A stretch of DNA of 37,259 nucleotides from NCBI GenBank assembly GCA_001799675.1, contig MGTX01000013.1, positions 1 through 37,259 of the forward strand, given 5' to 3'. Position 1 is the stretch's first letter. Each line of letters begins with the position of its first letter. Positions 7,041 through 14,120 of the stretch are shown here, piece after piece. The notes below the pieces were generated by a model, which did no database searches, was not told where the DNA came from, and was given only the letters and a program-made list of their open reading frames with translations. The position numbers were made by a program, and so were the translations under genes. The DNA is from Elusimicrobia bacterium GWA2_66_18. Its GTDB lineage: Bacteria; Elusimicrobiota; Elusimicrobia; UBA1565; UBA9628.

Positions 7041-7847
7041 TCAAGGCATCCTATTATGAGGAAGAAACGCCTCCAGGAATGCCTTCACGTCGCCGGGTGT
7101 GATCGCATAAGCGATCCCATGGAACTCTCTGACTGCGCTGATGAGCACAGCGTTGACTCCCACCACCCTTCCGTTCATATCCACGAGCGGCCCACCTGAA
7201 TTCCCCGTATTGATGGCCGCATCGATCTGGATATAGGTGGATGCGCATCCGAATGCGTTGCCCTCCTGCGGTTTCTGACGGCTGATGCCGCTGACGATTC
7301 CCAAGGAAACGGAGAAAGGCAGGCCCCACGGGTAGCCCATCGTCGCGACCGTTTCACCTTCTTGCGGATCGCGTTCGGATATCTCCAGGGCGGGCCAGTC
7401 GACCCTTTTGGATTCTATCTGGATGAGGGCGAGGTCCCTGGCGGGTTGAACGGCGACCAAGACTCCCGGCACGCTCGCATGATCGTTAAGCTTGATTTCA
7501 AATTTCGAGAAATTCTTAACCACATGGGCATTGGTTATCAAGTACCCCCGAGAATCGACGATGAACCCCGTTCCGCCTCCCGTCTCCGTACGCACCTTGA
7601 CCACGGAAGGCTTGATCTTCGCCACTAATTCAGGAAAAATCGTATCGATTTTTGAAAACGCAGGAATCTCCGCCGGAGGGGGCGCAAACTTGGCTGCCGC
7701 TATCTCCTGTGCCGCGTCCTGGAACCCCCCCAACGGATCTTGGTCCCATTGAGGCTTAAAATCGACCGCAAAAGCCGAAACGGCGGCGACCGCCGCCAAC
7801 GTCGCGACAAGAGGTGATTCTTTTGATAATCGCGCCATGATTGACAT
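7041..7847 (-). CDS. secreted trypsin-like serine protease, HtrA/DegP core without PDZ (copy B)
   Basis: This 268-residue paralogue of the downstream copy A has the same layout: a signal peptide ending near AVSAFA, a short linker, then the S1C fold with H108 (LITNAHVV), D138 (ARDLALI) and S217 (NTGNSGGPLVD). There is no PDZ domain. The two copies share whole segments (GETVATMGYP, VDMNGRVVGVN) but differ in the loop before the catalytic Ser, where copy A has a KEGQKDRR insertion-like stretch. That loop could change substrate preference. It starts 13 bases after the S41 gene and ends about 57 bases before copy A, consistent with one transcript. A recent tandem duplication is the simplest origin. 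Confidence 0.87.
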   Translation of the reverse strand: MSIMARLSKESPLVATLAAVAAVSAFAVDFKPQWDQDPLGGFQDAAQEIAAAKFAPPPAEIPAFSKIDTIFPELVAKIKPSVVKVRTETGGGTGFIVDSRGYLITNAHVVKNFSKFEIKLNDHASVPGVLVAVQPARDLALIQIESKRVDWPALEISERDPQEGETVATMGYPWGLPFSVSLGIVSGISRQKPQEGNAFGCASTYIQIDAAINTGNSGGPLVDMNGRVVGVNAVLISAVREFHGIAYAITPGDVKAFLEAFLPHNRMP

Positions 7848-7860
7848 AGAGCTCTATCCC

Positions 7861-9192
7861 TTATCTTCTCAACCGACTCAGCGCCGCCTCAAGAACCATG
7901 TCTTCTGCCTGCCCTCTCGGCATAGCGCCGTTCATCTCGCGGATGATGTCTGCCATGACGTGGAATTCGTCGTCTTCGCTCGCGCTCACGGTTACGTCCG
8001 GCTCGATGCCGCCTTGGCCCGTCCCGCCTTTCTGGACGGACCTTCCGTTGGGCGTGTACCACCATTCCTGAGTCAGCTTCAGCCTGGATCCGTCGTCGAA
8101 GGGGACCGTCGTCTGGGTGGTGCCTTTGCCGTAAGTCCTGGAGCCGACGATCTCCGCTCGCCCGTGGTCCTGCAAGGCCCCGGCCAAATCTTCGCTTGCC
8201 GACGCGGTCTTGCCGTTGACTAGGACGGCAACCGGCAGGCCGGCGAATTCGCCGTCCCAAGGCGCCGTCCATTGCCAGGTCGTGCCGTCCAGTCTTCGCG
8301 CGGACATGACTTGCTGCCCCTTCTGGAGAAACGCCGCGCTCAGCCAGAGGGCGGGGATCAGGCTGCCTCCGCCGTTGTTTCGCAGATCGAGGACGAGCGA
8401 GGACATCCCCAGCCCACGCAACCGCCGAAGCTGCTCGAGAGCCTGCTTGTCCGCGTCGTCGCGAAAAGAGCCCAGATAGAAGTACCCGACGCCGCCGTCA
8501 AGCATCTTCGCATGCAGGTTCGGGGTTGGCACCACGGCTCGGTTCAGGGAAATCGAAAGCGTGGACGGCCCTCCGCTGGCGGGATTCGCGCGCCGGATGG
8601 TCAGATCGATCCGCGTTCCCTCGGGTCCCCGGATTTTTTTACCCGTGGCCTGCTGCGACAACGGCCGGACGTCCTCGCCGTCGACGGCGACGATCTCGTC
8701 TCCTTCCAAGAGGCCGGCCTGCTGCGCCGGAGAGCCGGGCAACGGATAGTCGATGACCTGGGGCCGGCCCTCCTCTTTCTTGACCAGCAGGGCGCCGATG
8801 CCCCCATAGAGTCCTTCGTTGCCGTCCAGGAACTTCTGGTATGCCTGAGGCGTGAAGAATTCGGCAAGCGGATCGACATCTTTGGCGAGACGGGACATTC
8901 CTTCATAGAAAGCCCTCGTCCGTTCCTGAGGGTCCGAAGACTTCCCCTCGATCTCCTTGGAAAGAGACTGGATGCGGCCAAGGACGTCCGGCGGCAGATC
9001 CTGCTCACGCATGAGACGCGGCAGGCCAAGCGGCCTAGCCGTCCGGTCGGCCCTCACCGTCGCTTCGGCCAGGAGAAAAGCTGGCGCGAGGCCCTGCGTT
9101 TGGGCCCCAACTCGTTGAGAACTCGCCGATGCGCCCGCAAAGATCATCATGGCAAGCAGCCTGCGACCTCTGGCGGCGCGACTATCTCTCAC
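7861..9192 (-). CDS. ctpA-like: C-terminal processing protease, S41 family with PDZ
   Basis: This 443-residue exported serine protease is of the CtpA/Prc type. A basic, hydrophobic N-terminus (RRLLAMMIFAGASASS) is the export signal. A helical region follows, then a PDZ domain at about 125-205 (GGIGALLVKKEEG, PLPGSPAQQAGLLEGDEIVAVDG). The S41 core has LVLDLRNNGGGSL and the catalytic dyad S331 in KTASASEDLAGAL and K356 in RTYGKGTTQ, 25 residues apart as in Prc. Such enzymes trim C-termini of periplasmic proteins or regulate cell-wall hydrolases. The GTG start lies 11 bases after the upstream gene, so it is probably the second gene of the minus-strand operon. Substrates are unknown. Confidence 0.88.
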   Translation of the reverse strand: MRDSRAARGRRLLAMMIFAGASASSQRVGAQTQGLAPAFLLAEATVRADRTARPLGLPRLMREQDLPPDVLGRIQSLSKEIEGKSSDPQERTRAFYEGMSRLAKDVDPLAEFFTPQAYQKFLDGNEGLYGGIGALLVKKEEGRPQVIDYPLPGSPAQQAGLLEGDEIVAVDGEDVRPLSQQATGKKIRGPEGTRIDLTIRRANPASGGPSTLSISLNRAVVPTPNLHAKMLDGGVGYFYLGSFRDDADKQALEQLRRLRGLGMSSLVLDLRNNGGGSLIPALWLSAAFLQKGQQVMSARRLDGTTWQWTAPWDGEFAGLPVAVLVNGKTASASEDLAGALQDHGRAEIVGSRTYGKGTTQTTVPFDDGSRLKLTQEWWYTPNGRSVQKGGTGQGGIEPDVTVSASEDDEFHVMADIIREMNGAMPRGQAEDMVLEAALSRLRR

Positions 9193-9202
9193 CTTGAACT
9201 TT

Positions 9203-9853
9203 TCACCAACCGAAGTTGAAAAAGCCGCGGATATGCGTCTTCATCAGAGCGACGGTCGCATCCGCAGGAGTTTGGGAATTCCCAGGTTCAGGTATCGAGT
9301 AACAACCGAACGCGCCGCTAAAGCTAAACAATTGGGGGTCGTCGCCTTTCCAAGAACTGGACTTGACGGCCAGGGCAGCGCCCGGGACATCGAGTGCCTT
9401 CTTCGTTTCTTTCATGAAGGCAATCTTGTCGCCCACTTCCAGGAGAAAGGGAGATCTCGGATCCTGGTTTTTCATGTCCGTGACGTCAAGAATGCAAAAT
9501 GAGACGCCGGGGACGGTCACGATCTTCGCGGCATGCTCTGCGGAGAGAATCCGGCCCTGGTGGAACATGATGCGGGAACCCTGGGATGGAGGAAGGGGGA
9601 TCTCCTGTTTAGCCAGCAAATTTGCGGTCGCGGGCAGTTCATTGAGTCCGCGCTCACCGGTCACCCATTCGACCGGCACGAAGCGCGCCGAGTTCCGGAC
9701 TCTCGTGTTTTCCGTCTGGATTCTCTTTAGAATCACCCGATGATCCGAGCCCAGCATCTGATCCATGTTTCCCGGATCTGCCGCGCCCGCCGAAACGCAT
9801 CCCCCCAGAACCGCAACGGCCATCGCCAGCTTGATGTCCCATCTTCCGTTCAT
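9203..9853 (-). CDS. secreted or lipoprotein-like protein of unknown function
   Basis: This 216-residue protein is not recognised. It starts MNGRWDIKLAMAVAVLGGC, where LGGC could be a lipobox, so it may be a lipoprotein; otherwise it has a signal peptide ending SAGAA. The rest is a mixed fold with no motif I can name; it contains GVSFCILDVTDMK and ends HIRGFFNFGW. The start at 9853 is preceded by AGGGGGAA at good spacing and is preferred to an in-frame ATG 33 bases further upstream. It is the first gene of the minus-strand protease run, 11 bases before the S41 gene. It may therefore be a substrate, inhibitor or partner of these proteases; that is context only. Confidence 0.65.
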   Translation of the reverse strand: MNGRWDIKLAMAVAVLGGCVSAGAADPGNMDQMLGSDHRVILKRIQTENTRVRNSARFVPVEWVTGERGLNELPATANLLAKQEIPLPPSQGSRIMFHQGRILSAEHAAKIVTVPGVSFCILDVTDMKNQDPRSPFLLEVGDKIAFMKETKKALDVPGAALAVKSSSWKGDDPQLFSFSGAFGCYSIPEPGNSQTPADATVALMKTHIRGFFNFGW

Positions 9854-10092
9854 AGTATTCCCCCTGAAGTCATCCTGCGCTCTCATCTGCCTGGATCGGC
9901 GCCGTCTTGCGGCTATGGTAGCGAGACGTTCATTGTCCGCCCTAGGGCCTTTGGGGAAGTTTTAATGCGGCAAAGGACCCATAAACGACATTTTGTAAAT
10001 ATCATATTAATATCAATATTCGTTCTCGTGAGCCCGCAAAGCGTCTCCCGCATTGTGCTCTAATCCCTTCCGGAACCAATCCAGGAGACTCC
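9854..10092. other. divergent intergenic region with AT-rich core
   Basis: This 239-base gap is the largest in the window and separates two divergently read protease-linked units. Its right half is unusually AT-rich and holds a perfect ten-base palindrome, ATATTAATAT (10004-10013), flanked by further AATAT repeats. It probably contains promoters for both directions and perhaps a regulator site. No ORF or RNA gene is seen. Confidence 0.5.
10059..10064 (+). promoter_or_regulatory. candidate extended -10 TGC-TCTAAT
   Basis: TCTAAT is preceded by TGC, an extended -10 arrangement, 28 bases before the ATG at 10093. AGGAGA follows at 10082-10087, so this gene would have an ordinary leader with a ribosome site, unlike many others in the window. 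No good -35 is visible. Confidence 0.4.
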
Positions 10093-11043
10093 ATGAACAA
10101 AAGACCGGCGGCCGCATTGTTTCTGGCAATGACCGTGATCTCGGGAAGGGTTCACGCGGGGTTCGAGCCTCAAGTGATCTACGGCAGCGATGACCGGCTC
10201 GACCTCTACCAGGTCCAGGACCGGAAACTGCTCGAACTCGCGGACTCCACGGTGGGGTTGTTCATGTCCTTTGACGTCAGGACCGAGGGAGACAAGGCCG
10301 TTCTTTTCACGCACCCTTACGGGGAAAAACTCAACCTCTGCAAGGAAGAGCCGTTCTGGGAGCAAAACGCGGGCGCGTTTTGCTCCGGAGCTCTCGTCGG
10401 GCCCGATGTCATTCTGACCGCCGGCCATTGCCTGGAATCCGAACTCGACTGCTCCGTCACTAAGTTCGTTTTCGGCTTCGCCATGACCAAGGCGGGCGAA
10501 CAGCCTGCTTCGGTCGACATCAACGAAGTTTACAGATGCGTCGGCCTGCTCGGCCGCGAGACGCGGAAGAAAGGCCCCGATTGGGCGCTCGTCAAGCTCG
10601 ACCGACCCGTCGAAAACCATGCCGTTCTCAAACTCGATATGTCCGGGACGCTGGCCAACGGCGATCCTGTGTTCTCCATCGGCCACCCCGCCGGGCTGCC
10701 CAAGAAGATCGTCGGCGGCGGCAAAGTGCGGGATATCTCGCCCCAAGGCTTCTTCGTGGCCGCCATCGACGCCTACGGCGGAGACTCGGGCAGCCCCGTC
10801 TTCAACGCCAAGAACGGCCTCCTGGAGGGGATCCTCGTGGCCGGCGAGAGAGATTTCATCTATAAAGGAGACTGCCGCGTCTCGAAAGTCTGCGCCGAAG
10901 ACGACTGCCGCGGCGAGGACGTCACGAAGCTGAGCTCCGTGGCCTTTCCTCGCGCCGAGGCCGCCGCCACTGCGAGGCTGAATCCATTGGGCGAGCGGTT
11001 ATCCAAGCTTCTCGAACAACAGGCCGCGACACTCATCCCGTAG
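10093..11043 (+). CDS. secreted trypsin/V8-like serine protease
   Basis: This 316-residue protein has a signal peptide (MNKRPAAALFLAMTVISGRV, cut near HAG) and an S1-type fold of the V8/glutamyl-endopeptidase kind. The triad is complete: H112 in ILTAGHCLES, D163 in GPDWALVKLD and S232 in YGGDSGSPVFN. Several Cys pairs (C83/C97, C113/C120, C149 and others near residues 258-276) suggest disulfides, fitting an exported enzyme. A clear AGGAGA ribosome site precedes the ATG. It is divergent from the minus-strand protease operon and stands alone before the M16 pair. The family is clear; whether it degrades external protein or processes cell-surface proteins cannot be told. Confidence 0.85.
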   Translation: MNKRPAAALFLAMTVISGRVHAGFEPQVIYGSDDRLDLYQVQDRKLLELADSTVGLFMSFDVRTEGDKAVLFTHPYGEKLNLCKEEPFWEQNAGAFCSGALVGPDVILTAGHCLESELDCSVTKFVFGFAMTKAGEQPASVDINEVYRCVGLLGRETRKKGPDWALVKLDRPVENHAVLKLDMSGTLANGDPVFSIGHPAGLPKKIVGGGKVRDISPQGFFVAAIDAYGGDSGSPVFNAKNGLLEGILVAGERDFIYKGDCRVSKVCAEDDCRGEDVTKLSSVAFPRAEAAATARLNPLGERLSKLLEQQAATLIP

Positions 11044-11128
11044 GCTCGGCGCCCGCAGGAAGGCGTCTAGGCCTATTGTTTCTTCGTGATTAGGTCCATT
11101 GCCTCATGCCCGAAATACGCTTCCTTGT

Positions 11129-11134
11129 CATATT
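11129..11134 (+). promoter_or_regulatory. weak -10 CATATT at leaderless spacing
   Basis: CATATT ends six bases before the ATG at 11141. It is a relaxed match to the TANNNT pattern seen at other genes. AAGGG in the gap could instead serve as a ribosome site for the ATG at 11147. Confidence 0.3.
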
Positions 11135-11140
11135 AAGGGC

Positions 11141-12472
11141 ATGCTTATGATCGCTGCGCTGTCCTCGTTCCTTCTGTCCGCCCACGCCGCCCAGCAGGCG
11201 CCTCTGCCCAGCCTCGCGGTGGAGCGCCACCATCTGGCCAACGGCCTGACCGTCCTCCTGCTCGAGGACCATTCCAGCCCCATCGTCGCGGTCAACGTGT
11301 GGTACTCGGTCGGCTCCAAGAACGAGGAGCCGGGGCGGACCGGCTTCGCCCACCTTTTCGAGCATTACATGTTTGAGGGCTCCGAGCATGTGGCTCCGGG
11401 AGGCTACTTCAAGACATTATTGGGGATGGGCGGCGAAATCAACGCCAACACCACCAACGACCGCACGGATTATTACGCGGTGGTGCCTTCCCAGAATCTC
11501 GAGGAAGTCCTGCGCCAGGAAGCGGACCGCATGGGTTTTTTGAACATTGATCATCCGGGTCTTGATAAGCAGCGCGCCATCGTCAAGAACGAAAAACGCC
11601 TGGGAGAAAACCAGCCTTACGGCGGCGCCTGGGAGGGCATCAACGCGGCCACCTGGGACAAGAACCATCCCTACGCTTGGCCCGTCATCGGCTCCATGAA
11701 GGACTTGGACGCGGCGAGCCTCGAGGATGTTAGAAAATTCCACGATTCGTACTATCGTCCCAACAACGCCGTGCTCGTCGTCTCGGGAGACCAAAGCAGC
11801 GCGGCCACCCTCGAGCTCGTCAACAAATGGTTCGGCACGATTGCGGCGGGGCCCACGCCGCCCGCCCTGCAAAAACCTCCCGTCTCGACGAATCCCGGCC
11901 GCCGGGAACTGACGTTGGAAGACGATAAGGCTCAATTGCCGATGCTGTTTCTTTCCTTCCGCATCCCGGGCAAGGGCAAGCCGGACTGGCAGGAAGCCTC
12001 GGTCGCCGCGCAAGTCTTGGGAGGCGGACGAAGCTCGCGTTTGGTCCAATCGCTCCAGTACGACAAGCGCCTCGTGCTTGAAGTAAGCGCCTCGGTGATG
12101 GGTCTGGTGGAGGACGATATCTTTCTCATCCAGGCGATGCCGGCTCCCGGTGTGTCGATGAAAGACGTGGAGAAGGCAATCCGCGCCGAGTTGGACTTAT
12201 TCTCCTCCCGGGGACCCTCCGAGCAGGAGATGCAGCGCGTTAAAGCCGGCATGCGCACCGCAACTCTCAATACCCTGCAGAACGCCGAAAATGTGGCGGC
12301 CCAATTGGCCGAGGGTCAAGCTCTTTTTAATCAGCCTGACGCCGTCGTAGCCGAACTCAAAGAGATCGCCAAAATGAGCCCGGCCGCTCCGAAGGCCGCG
12401 GCGGGGCGGTTTTTGACGCCTTCAAACACGGCCGCAATCAGCATCATTCCAAAATCCGGAGTCTCCTGGTGA
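11141..12472 (+). CDS. M16 zinc peptidase, catalytic subunit
   Basis: This 443-residue protein has a signal peptide (MLMIAALSSFLLSAHA). Its M16B fold carries the inverted zinc motif H71-L-F-E74-H75 (FAHLFEHYMFEG), and the third ligand Glu is probably in IVKNEKRLGE. Bacterial M16B enzymes often work as heterodimers in which a second subunit lacks the metal motif but supplies an Arg/Tyr pair for substrate binding. The next gene, overlapping by GTGA, is exactly such a partner. A periplasmic peptide-degrading or processing role is expected. The in-frame ATG at 11099 would add residues before the signal peptide, so the start at 11141 (or 11147) is preferred. Confidence 0.88.
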   Translation: MLMIAALSSFLLSAHAAQQAPLPSLAVERHHLANGLTVLLLEDHSSPIVAVNVWYSVGSKNEEPGRTGFAHLFEHYMFEGSEHVAPGGYFKTLLGMGGEINANTTNDRTDYYAVVPSQNLEEVLRQEADRMGFLNIDHPGLDKQRAIVKNEKRLGENQPYGGAWEGINAATWDKNHPYAWPVIGSMKDLDAASLEDVRKFHDSYYRPNNAVLVVSGDQSSAATLELVNKWFGTIAAGPTPPALQKPPVSTNPGRRELTLEDDKAQLPMLFLSFRIPGKGKPDWQEASVAAQVLGGGRSSRLVQSLQYDKRLVLEVSASVMGLVEDDIFLIQAMPAPGVSMKDVEKAIRAELDLFSSRGPSEQEMQRVKAGMRTATLNTLQNAENVAAQLAEGQALFNQPDAVVAELKEIAKMSPAAPKAAAGRFLTPSNTAAISIIPKSGVSW

Positions 12473-13941
12473 ACAAGTTGCTCTTCTGTCTCGTTGTCTT
12501 GCTTTCCGTCGCCGCGCGCGCGCAAGCAGACCCGCTCCCTCCTCCCAGCCAAGAGCCCGACCGGACGACGACCGTCGCTCCCAGCCCCGCCAAACCCTTT
12601 CTCATAGCACCCCTCAAAGAGGGCCTGCTCGGCAACGGCGTCAGGCTGGCCTTAATGGAACTCAATCGTCTGCCTCTGGTCTGCGTGAACATAGTCCTGC
12701 CGATGGGCGGTTCGGCGCTGGATTTGCGGGAAAAATCAGGATTGGCCTCGCTGGTGGCGTCGCTGATGACGGAAGGCTCCGGCGCGCTCAATGGAAGCCA
12801 GTTTGCGCAAGCCCTCGATGACATAGGCGCCTTGATCCATGTCGCCGTTTCGAGGGATGCTCTCTCAGTCGTCGTCTTCGCCGCCAAGGAGAATATCGGC
12901 CAGGCCTTAGGCCTGGCCGCCCAGGCCATCCGCAAGCCGACTTTGCCTCAAGCCGATTTTGACCGAATTAAGGACGAGATGCTCGCCGGCCTGCGGCAGG
13001 AGAAGGGCAATCCCGGCTCCCAGGCCGAGAAGAAGCTGAATCTTCGACTCTACCCCGACCACCCCTACGGCGCGGCTGCCGACGAGGCGAGCGTCGCCGC
13101 CTTGACTTTGGCCGACGCCGAGAACTTCGCCGAGAACCGTCTAAGCCCACAGGGCGCCATCATCGCCGCCGGCGGAGACATCTCTCTTCCCGAGTTCGAG
13201 GCCATGGCCGCCAAGCACTTCGAATCCTGGAAGCCTCAAAAGGGAGCGTCAATCGCCTCGGGGGGCGCGCCCTCCTCTTTAAACCAAACCGCCCAGGGCA
13301 TCATCATCGACTTGATCGATATGCCGGGTTCCCTGCAGTCCTCCATCCGAGCCGGCCAACGCGGCATCACGCGCAACGACCCGGACTACATGGCCCTGGC
13401 CGTGATGAATTTCTTGCTCGGCCGCGACAGCATCGTGTCGCGCTTGGGCCACAACCTTCGGGAAGTCCACGGCTGGACTTACGGCGCCCGATCCGACCTT
13501 GAGGCGCTCAAGCTCGCCGGCGCGCTCACCATCGAAGCCGACGTGCAGACCGACGCCACCGCTGCGGCCGTCGGCGAGATTCTTAAGGAACTCAATCGCC
13601 TCAGAGATGAAGAGGTCCCCGCCGCGGAGTTAGACGCCATCAAGCACCTCATGGCCGGACACTTCATGCAAAGGCAACAGACCGTCCAAGCCCTCGCGTC
13701 CCAGGCTTCCACGATCGAGCTCTACGGACTGCCGACCGACGAGCTGGCCGCCTACCGCGACCGCGTCATGGCGGTCACCCCGAAACAGCTCCAGGCCGTC
13801 GCGCGCAAGTACCTGCGCCCGGAAAGCCTACAGATAGCGATCTCCGGCGACGCCGCGAAAGTCATTGAGGGCCTGTCGGCCATCGGCCGGGTCCGCGAGT
13901 TTTCCGCGGATGGACGGCCTAAGCCGGCGGGATTCTTCTAA
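12469..13941 (+). CDS. M16 peptidase-like non-catalytic partner subunit
   Basis: This 490-residue M16B-fold protein has a signal peptide (MNKLLFCLVVLLSVAARAQA) and a Pro-rich linker. Where the catalytic paralogue has HxxEH, this one reads KSGLASLVASLMTEG, so zinc is not bound. The second half retains the REVHGWTYGARSDL segment, matching the R/Y motif by which non-catalytic subunits complete the active site of their partner. The GTG start overlaps the stop of the catalytic subunit gene, implying coupled translation and roughly equal amounts. The pair closely follows the known alpha/beta organisation of bacterial M16B heterodimers. Confidence 0.87.
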   Translation: MNKLLFCLVVLLSVAARAQADPLPPPSQEPDRTTTVAPSPAKPFLIAPLKEGLLGNGVRLALMELNRLPLVCVNIVLPMGGSALDLREKSGLASLVASLMTEGSGALNGSQFAQALDDIGALIHVAVSRDALSVVVFAAKENIGQALGLAAQAIRKPTLPQADFDRIKDEMLAGLRQEKGNPGSQAEKKLNLRLYPDHPYGAAADEASVAALTLADAENFAENRLSPQGAIIAAGGDISLPEFEAMAAKHFESWKPQKGASIASGGAPSSLNQTAQGIIIDLIDMPGSLQSSIRAGQRGITRNDPDYMALAVMNFLLGRDSIVSRLGHNLREVHGWTYGARSDLEALKLAGALTIEADVQTDATAAAVGEILKELNRLRDEEVPAAELDAIKHLMAGHFMQRQQTVQALASQASTIELYGLPTDELAAYRDRVMAVTPKQLQAVARKYLRPESLQIAISGDAAKVIEGLSAIGRVREFSADGRPKPAGFF

Positions 13942-13977
13942 CCACGGCCCACATTGCCGCGAAACTTCCCAGGGGTC

Positions 13978-14054
13978 TGGTGGCGCGTACGGGATTTGAA
14001 CCCGTGATCTCTGCCTTGAGAGGGCAGCGTCCTAGGCCGCTAGACGAACGCGCC
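13978..14054 (-). tRNA. tRNA-Glu (anticodon CTC)
   Basis: Read on the minus strand, acceptor arms GGCGCGT and ACGCGCC pair, followed by discriminator A and an encoded CCA. The D-arm region TCGTCTAGCGGCC, an anticodon arm CTGCC-CTCTCAA-GGCAG with anticodon CTC (plus-strand 14018-14020), and the T-arm CGGGTTCAAATCCCG are all in place. CTC reads GAG, the Glu codon favoured in GC-rich genes. It sits between the M16 pair and the S9 peptidase gene, at the edge of a less GC-rich block. Confidence 0.96.
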
Positions 14055-14083
14055 ACCCGAACCCCGGAATGCGTGCTTGGCGT

Positions 14084-14089
14084 ATTTTA
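14084..14089 (-). promoter_or_regulatory. -10 TAAAAT of the tRNA-Glu gene
   Basis: On the minus strand TAAAAT lies about 30 bases before the mature 5' end, which allows a short 5' leader for RNase P. A -35 candidate, TTGCTT (plus-strand 14108-14113), is 18 bases upstream of it. It is the only good hexamer before the tRNA. Confidence 0.55.
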
Positions 14090-14120
14090 GCACGGAGAAG
14101 AGCCCCTAAGCAATCGACCC

